Under the pieces are notes generated by a model that saw nothing but the letters and a program-made list of their open reading frames with translations, was not told the origin of the DNA and ran no database searches. Made by a program: the position numbers and the translations under genes. A DNA stretch of 17,068 nt from assembly GCA_003554345.1 (NCBI GenBank), contig PWGE01000305.1, positions 1-17,068 on the forward strand. Reading direction: 5' to 3'. The number at the start of each line of letters is the position of its first letter. The stretch's first letter is position 1. The stretch comes from Candidatus Sumerlaeota bacterium. Its GTDB lineage: Bacteria > Sumerlaeota > T1SED10-198M. This document shows, one piece after another, positions 15,804-17,068 of this stretch.

Positions 15804-15840
15804 AAACCGCCGGTCTCCTTCCGGGGACCGGCGGTTTTTT
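15804..15840 (+). terminator. Rho-independent terminator of the 841-residue protein gene
   Basis: A GC-rich 15-bp stem (15804-15818 with 15823-15837, one G-U) closed by TTCC runs straight into a T-tract ending at 15840. It lies 30 bases after the stop codon. Confidence 0.93.
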
Positions 15841-16075
15841 GTGAGTTATTGTTTTGAGATGGAAAAAAAAGAACAAAGCAAAACCAGAAAAGAAAAAATC
15901 TTTTGTATATTTTATGGAATATTCCCGGAATAAAGTGAGCACAAGCGCATTATTTCTGCCTGAATTTCTATTACTTCCCGCTGGGAATAAAACCTGGCAT
16001 AAGAGAAAGAAGATACCCAGAAAAGCCCAGAAATTAACAGGATTAAGAGAGGAAAAGATTTAAGAAAACATTTTT

Positions 16076-16097
16076 GAGACGCAAAATATTGCGTCTC
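16076..16097. repeat. Short palindrome around GAGACGCAA
   Basis: GAGACGCAA (16076-16084) and TTGCGTCTC (16089-16097) form a perfect 9-bp inverted repeat with a four-base loop. Very similar short palindromes are scattered between genes in many bacterial genomes. Only one copy is visible here. Confidence 0.6.
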
Positions 16098-16320
16098 TAC
16101 CTTATAAAAACAATGCAACCCTTTGTGATTACAATGAGAAGTCCATGTTGTACATGTCAGACAATCTGTTTCTTTTTTTCCTCCATGGTGACGTCCTGTT
16201 TGTATAGGCATGAAAAACGCCTCTGAAAAGAGAACCCTTGAAAAGATGTTTTACATCAATAATACGGGGATGAAGTTGAGATAAGACCAGAAAGAATAAG
16301 AAACCAGAAAAATTTGCATC

Positions 16321-16342
16321 GATGGACAGGATAGTCAGGATA
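16321..16342. repeat. CAGGAT-type degenerate repeat, copy 1
   Basis: The phrase GATGGACAGGATAGTCAGGA resembles the two longer copies at 16497-16533 and 16561-16598. The unit is an A/T-rich lead-in followed by two CAGGAT hexamers a few bases apart. Confidence 0.55.
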
Positions 16343-16367
16343 GGGAGTAAAGACAAACAAACCCGGG

Positions 16368-16388
16368 AATAAGAATGCATCACGCAAA
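16368..16388. repeat. 21-bp direct repeat, left copy
   Basis: AATAAGAATG followed by CATCACGCAAA recurs at 16876-16896 with one mismatch. About 150 bases upstream of each copy's end region there is also a related CCTCTGAAAA phrase (near 16221 and 16829), so a longer element may be degenerately duplicated. Confidence 0.55.
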
Positions 16389-16438
16389 AGCTTGCAAAAA
16401 TGCAAAGTAATATATAACAAATATAAATCAATAAATAA

Positions 16439-16459
16439 GACGAAGTTCGCGAATTCGTC
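16439..16459. repeat. Near-perfect palindrome
   Basis: GACGAAGTTCG (16439-16449) is complementary to CGAATTCGTC (16450-16459) apart from one bulged base, with no loop. It could be a cruciform or protein-binding site, or a repeat boundary. Confidence 0.4.
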
Positions 16460-16496
16460 AGAGTGAACTTTCAGGAAAATAAAAAAGGAACACCGG

Positions 16497-16533
16497 AAAG
16501 AGATTTTACATGATGGACAGGATTTCCAGGATA
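16497..16533. repeat. CAGGAT-type repeat, copy 2
   Basis: The unit reads AAAGAGATTTTACATGATGG, then ACAGGATTTCCAGGAT. It aligns along its whole length with the copy at 16561-16598. Similar arrays occur between genes in varied environmental bacteria. Confidence 0.65.
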
Positions 16534-16560
16534 AAGACTCCAGAAAAAGAGCGGACCAGG

Positions 16561-16598
16561 AAAAGAGATTTAACATGATGAACAGGATGAAACAGGAT
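16561..16598. repeat. CAGGAT-type repeat, copy 3
   Basis: The unit reads AAAAGAGATTTAACATGATG, then AACAGGATGAAACAGGAT. It differs from copy 2 by a few substitutions and a one-base shift. Confidence 0.65.
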
Positions 16599-16740
16599 GC
16601 CAGAGGAAAGATGATGTTAGCAGATCCTGGAAACAGAATGGTATATTTTTTTCGTGGTTTGTTCTTATCTGCTGATAAACTCTTCAAAATATAGTACTCG
16701 TTGCTAAAAAACTTGCACTTCATGAGTGTGCTTCTGGTTG

Positions 16741-16817
16741 CCCGGGAGCGCCGATCTCCGACTTACAGTCCGTCTATGGCGGATTCATCATTGGTGGCGC
16801 TGATGTCCGCATCAGCG
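16741..16817. repeat. GC-rich block with an 8-bp hairpin, likely an interspersed repeat
   Basis: This block is clearly richer in GC than its surroundings. It contains CGCTGATG (16798-16805) and CATCAGCG (16810-16817) around TCCG, and a smaller GGAG/CTCC inverted pair near 16745-16759. No reading frame is convincing. The style suggests a mobile or interspersed intergenic repeat, but only one copy is visible. Confidence 0.4.
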
Positions 16818-16875
16818 TGAGGAACTCCTCTGAAAATAAAACCATTCTCAGGAGTCAGAATGGGAAAGAACAAAG

Positions 16876-16896
16876 AATAAGAATGTATCACGCAAA
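16876..16896. repeat. 21-bp direct repeat, right copy
   Basis: AATAAGAATGTATCACGCAA is the right copy of the repeat at 16368-16388, differing at one base. It ends two bases from the stop codon of the small minus-strand ORF. Confidence 0.55.
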
Positions 16897-16897
16897 G

Positions 16898-17041
16898 TCA
16901 ACTATACTGAATAGAATAATTACCTTTAACCACAAAAATTATCAGATTATGTTCCTGGACTGTCCGAATAGGATCTTTTAACAGAGAAAAAGTCCTTTTT
17001 TTTGTCAAAACCTGCTCTTTTATTCGAATATTGTGCTGCAT
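16898..17041 (-). CDS. Possible small protein (47 residues) with a strong ribosome-binding site
   Basis: On the minus strand GGGGGAGG precedes ATG (17039-17041) with an eight-base spacer, among the best ribosome-binding sites in the window. The peptide begins MQHNIRIKEQVLTKKRTFSL, basic and protein-like, then passes through DPIRTVQEHNLIIFVVKG and stops at TGA 16898-16900. The second half overlaps sequence resembling the dispersed TTCGTGGTT-type repeat, and the stop lies beside a 21-bp direct repeat. A genuine gene start truncated by repeat sequence is one reading; a small intact gene is another. No family is recognised, and the promoter would lie outside the window. Confidence 0.35.
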   Translation of the reverse strand: MQHNIRIKEQVLTKKRTFSLLKDPIRTVQEHNLIIFVVKGNYSIQYS

Positions 17042-17068
17042 AAAAATTACCTCCCCCTTAACTGAACA

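Larger units (their letters stand above)
15841..17068. other. Repeat-rich region without a large gene
   Basis: About 1.2 kb contains no frame with a ribosome-binding site and protein-like product except the short one at 16898-17041. Minus-strand frames of 99-155 codons are mostly translations of the repeats and are rich in Phe, Leu, Ser and Ile. The stretch holds palindromes, degenerate direct repeats and a GC-rich block, listed separately. Confidence 0.7.

Noticed and set aside
15912-16723. Three overlapping minus-strand frames of 99, 100 and 155 codons
   Set aside because: They lack ribosome-binding sites and mostly translate the CAGGAT-type repeats and palindromes, giving Phe/Leu/Ser/Ile-rich products.
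15841-17068. Possible CRISPR array
   Set aside because: The repeats are few, degenerate and irregularly spaced, with no unique spacers of constant length and no cas genes nearby.

Overview
The window looks like a piece of a bacterial chromosome of moderate to low GC. Genes are closely packed, Shine-Dalgarno sequences are strong (GGAGG type) and promoters resemble TTGACA/TATAAT. Exported proteins with Sec signal peptides and a periplasmic-type HtrA protease point to a diderm bacterium. The exported proteins are strikingly rich in Asp and Glu while the cytoplasmic enzymes are not, which would fit a saline habitat (inference). I cannot name the phylum from sequence alone.

Layout. (1) 1-2125, minus strand: two tandem paralogues of an acidic exported protein, the left one cut by the window edge, each with its own promoter. 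A possible small plus-strand ORF (649-807) lies between them. (2) 2125-2868: gene-poor spacer. (3) 2869-9514, plus strand: a complete tryptophan operon in the order leader peptide, trpE, G, D, C, F, B, A. Neighbouring genes overlap at every junction except trpF-trpB. It is preceded by a ribosome-mediated attenuator with two terminators whose arms interlock. (4) 9521-12637, minus strand: an HtrA-like serine protease with four PDZ-like domains, followed by a smaller protein of the same fold that has lost its catalytic His and Ser; both are exported. A hairpin at 9521-9570 separates them from trpA. (5) 13143-15840, plus strand: an 841-residue acidic exported protein with two propeller-like regions around an OB-fold-like domain, with its own promoter and terminator. 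It shares its signal-peptide pattern and C-terminal tail with the proteins in (1). (6) 15841-17068: no convincing large gene; a patchwork of short direct and inverted repeats, plus a 47-codon minus-strand ORF with a strong ribosome-binding site at the right edge.

Working together. The seven trp products form the complete route from chorismate to tryptophan. They contain only 10 Trp in about 2,130 residues, and the leader peptide carries four consecutive Trp codons. The most notable object is the leader RNA at 2995-3113. Six segments can pair as 1:2, 3:4, 5:6 (two successive terminators) or as 2:3, 4:5 (neither terminator), so one ribosome-stalling event could switch off both. The 4:5 helix is 17 contiguous base pairs and extends through the U-tract of the first terminator, which suggests it is selected rather than accidental.
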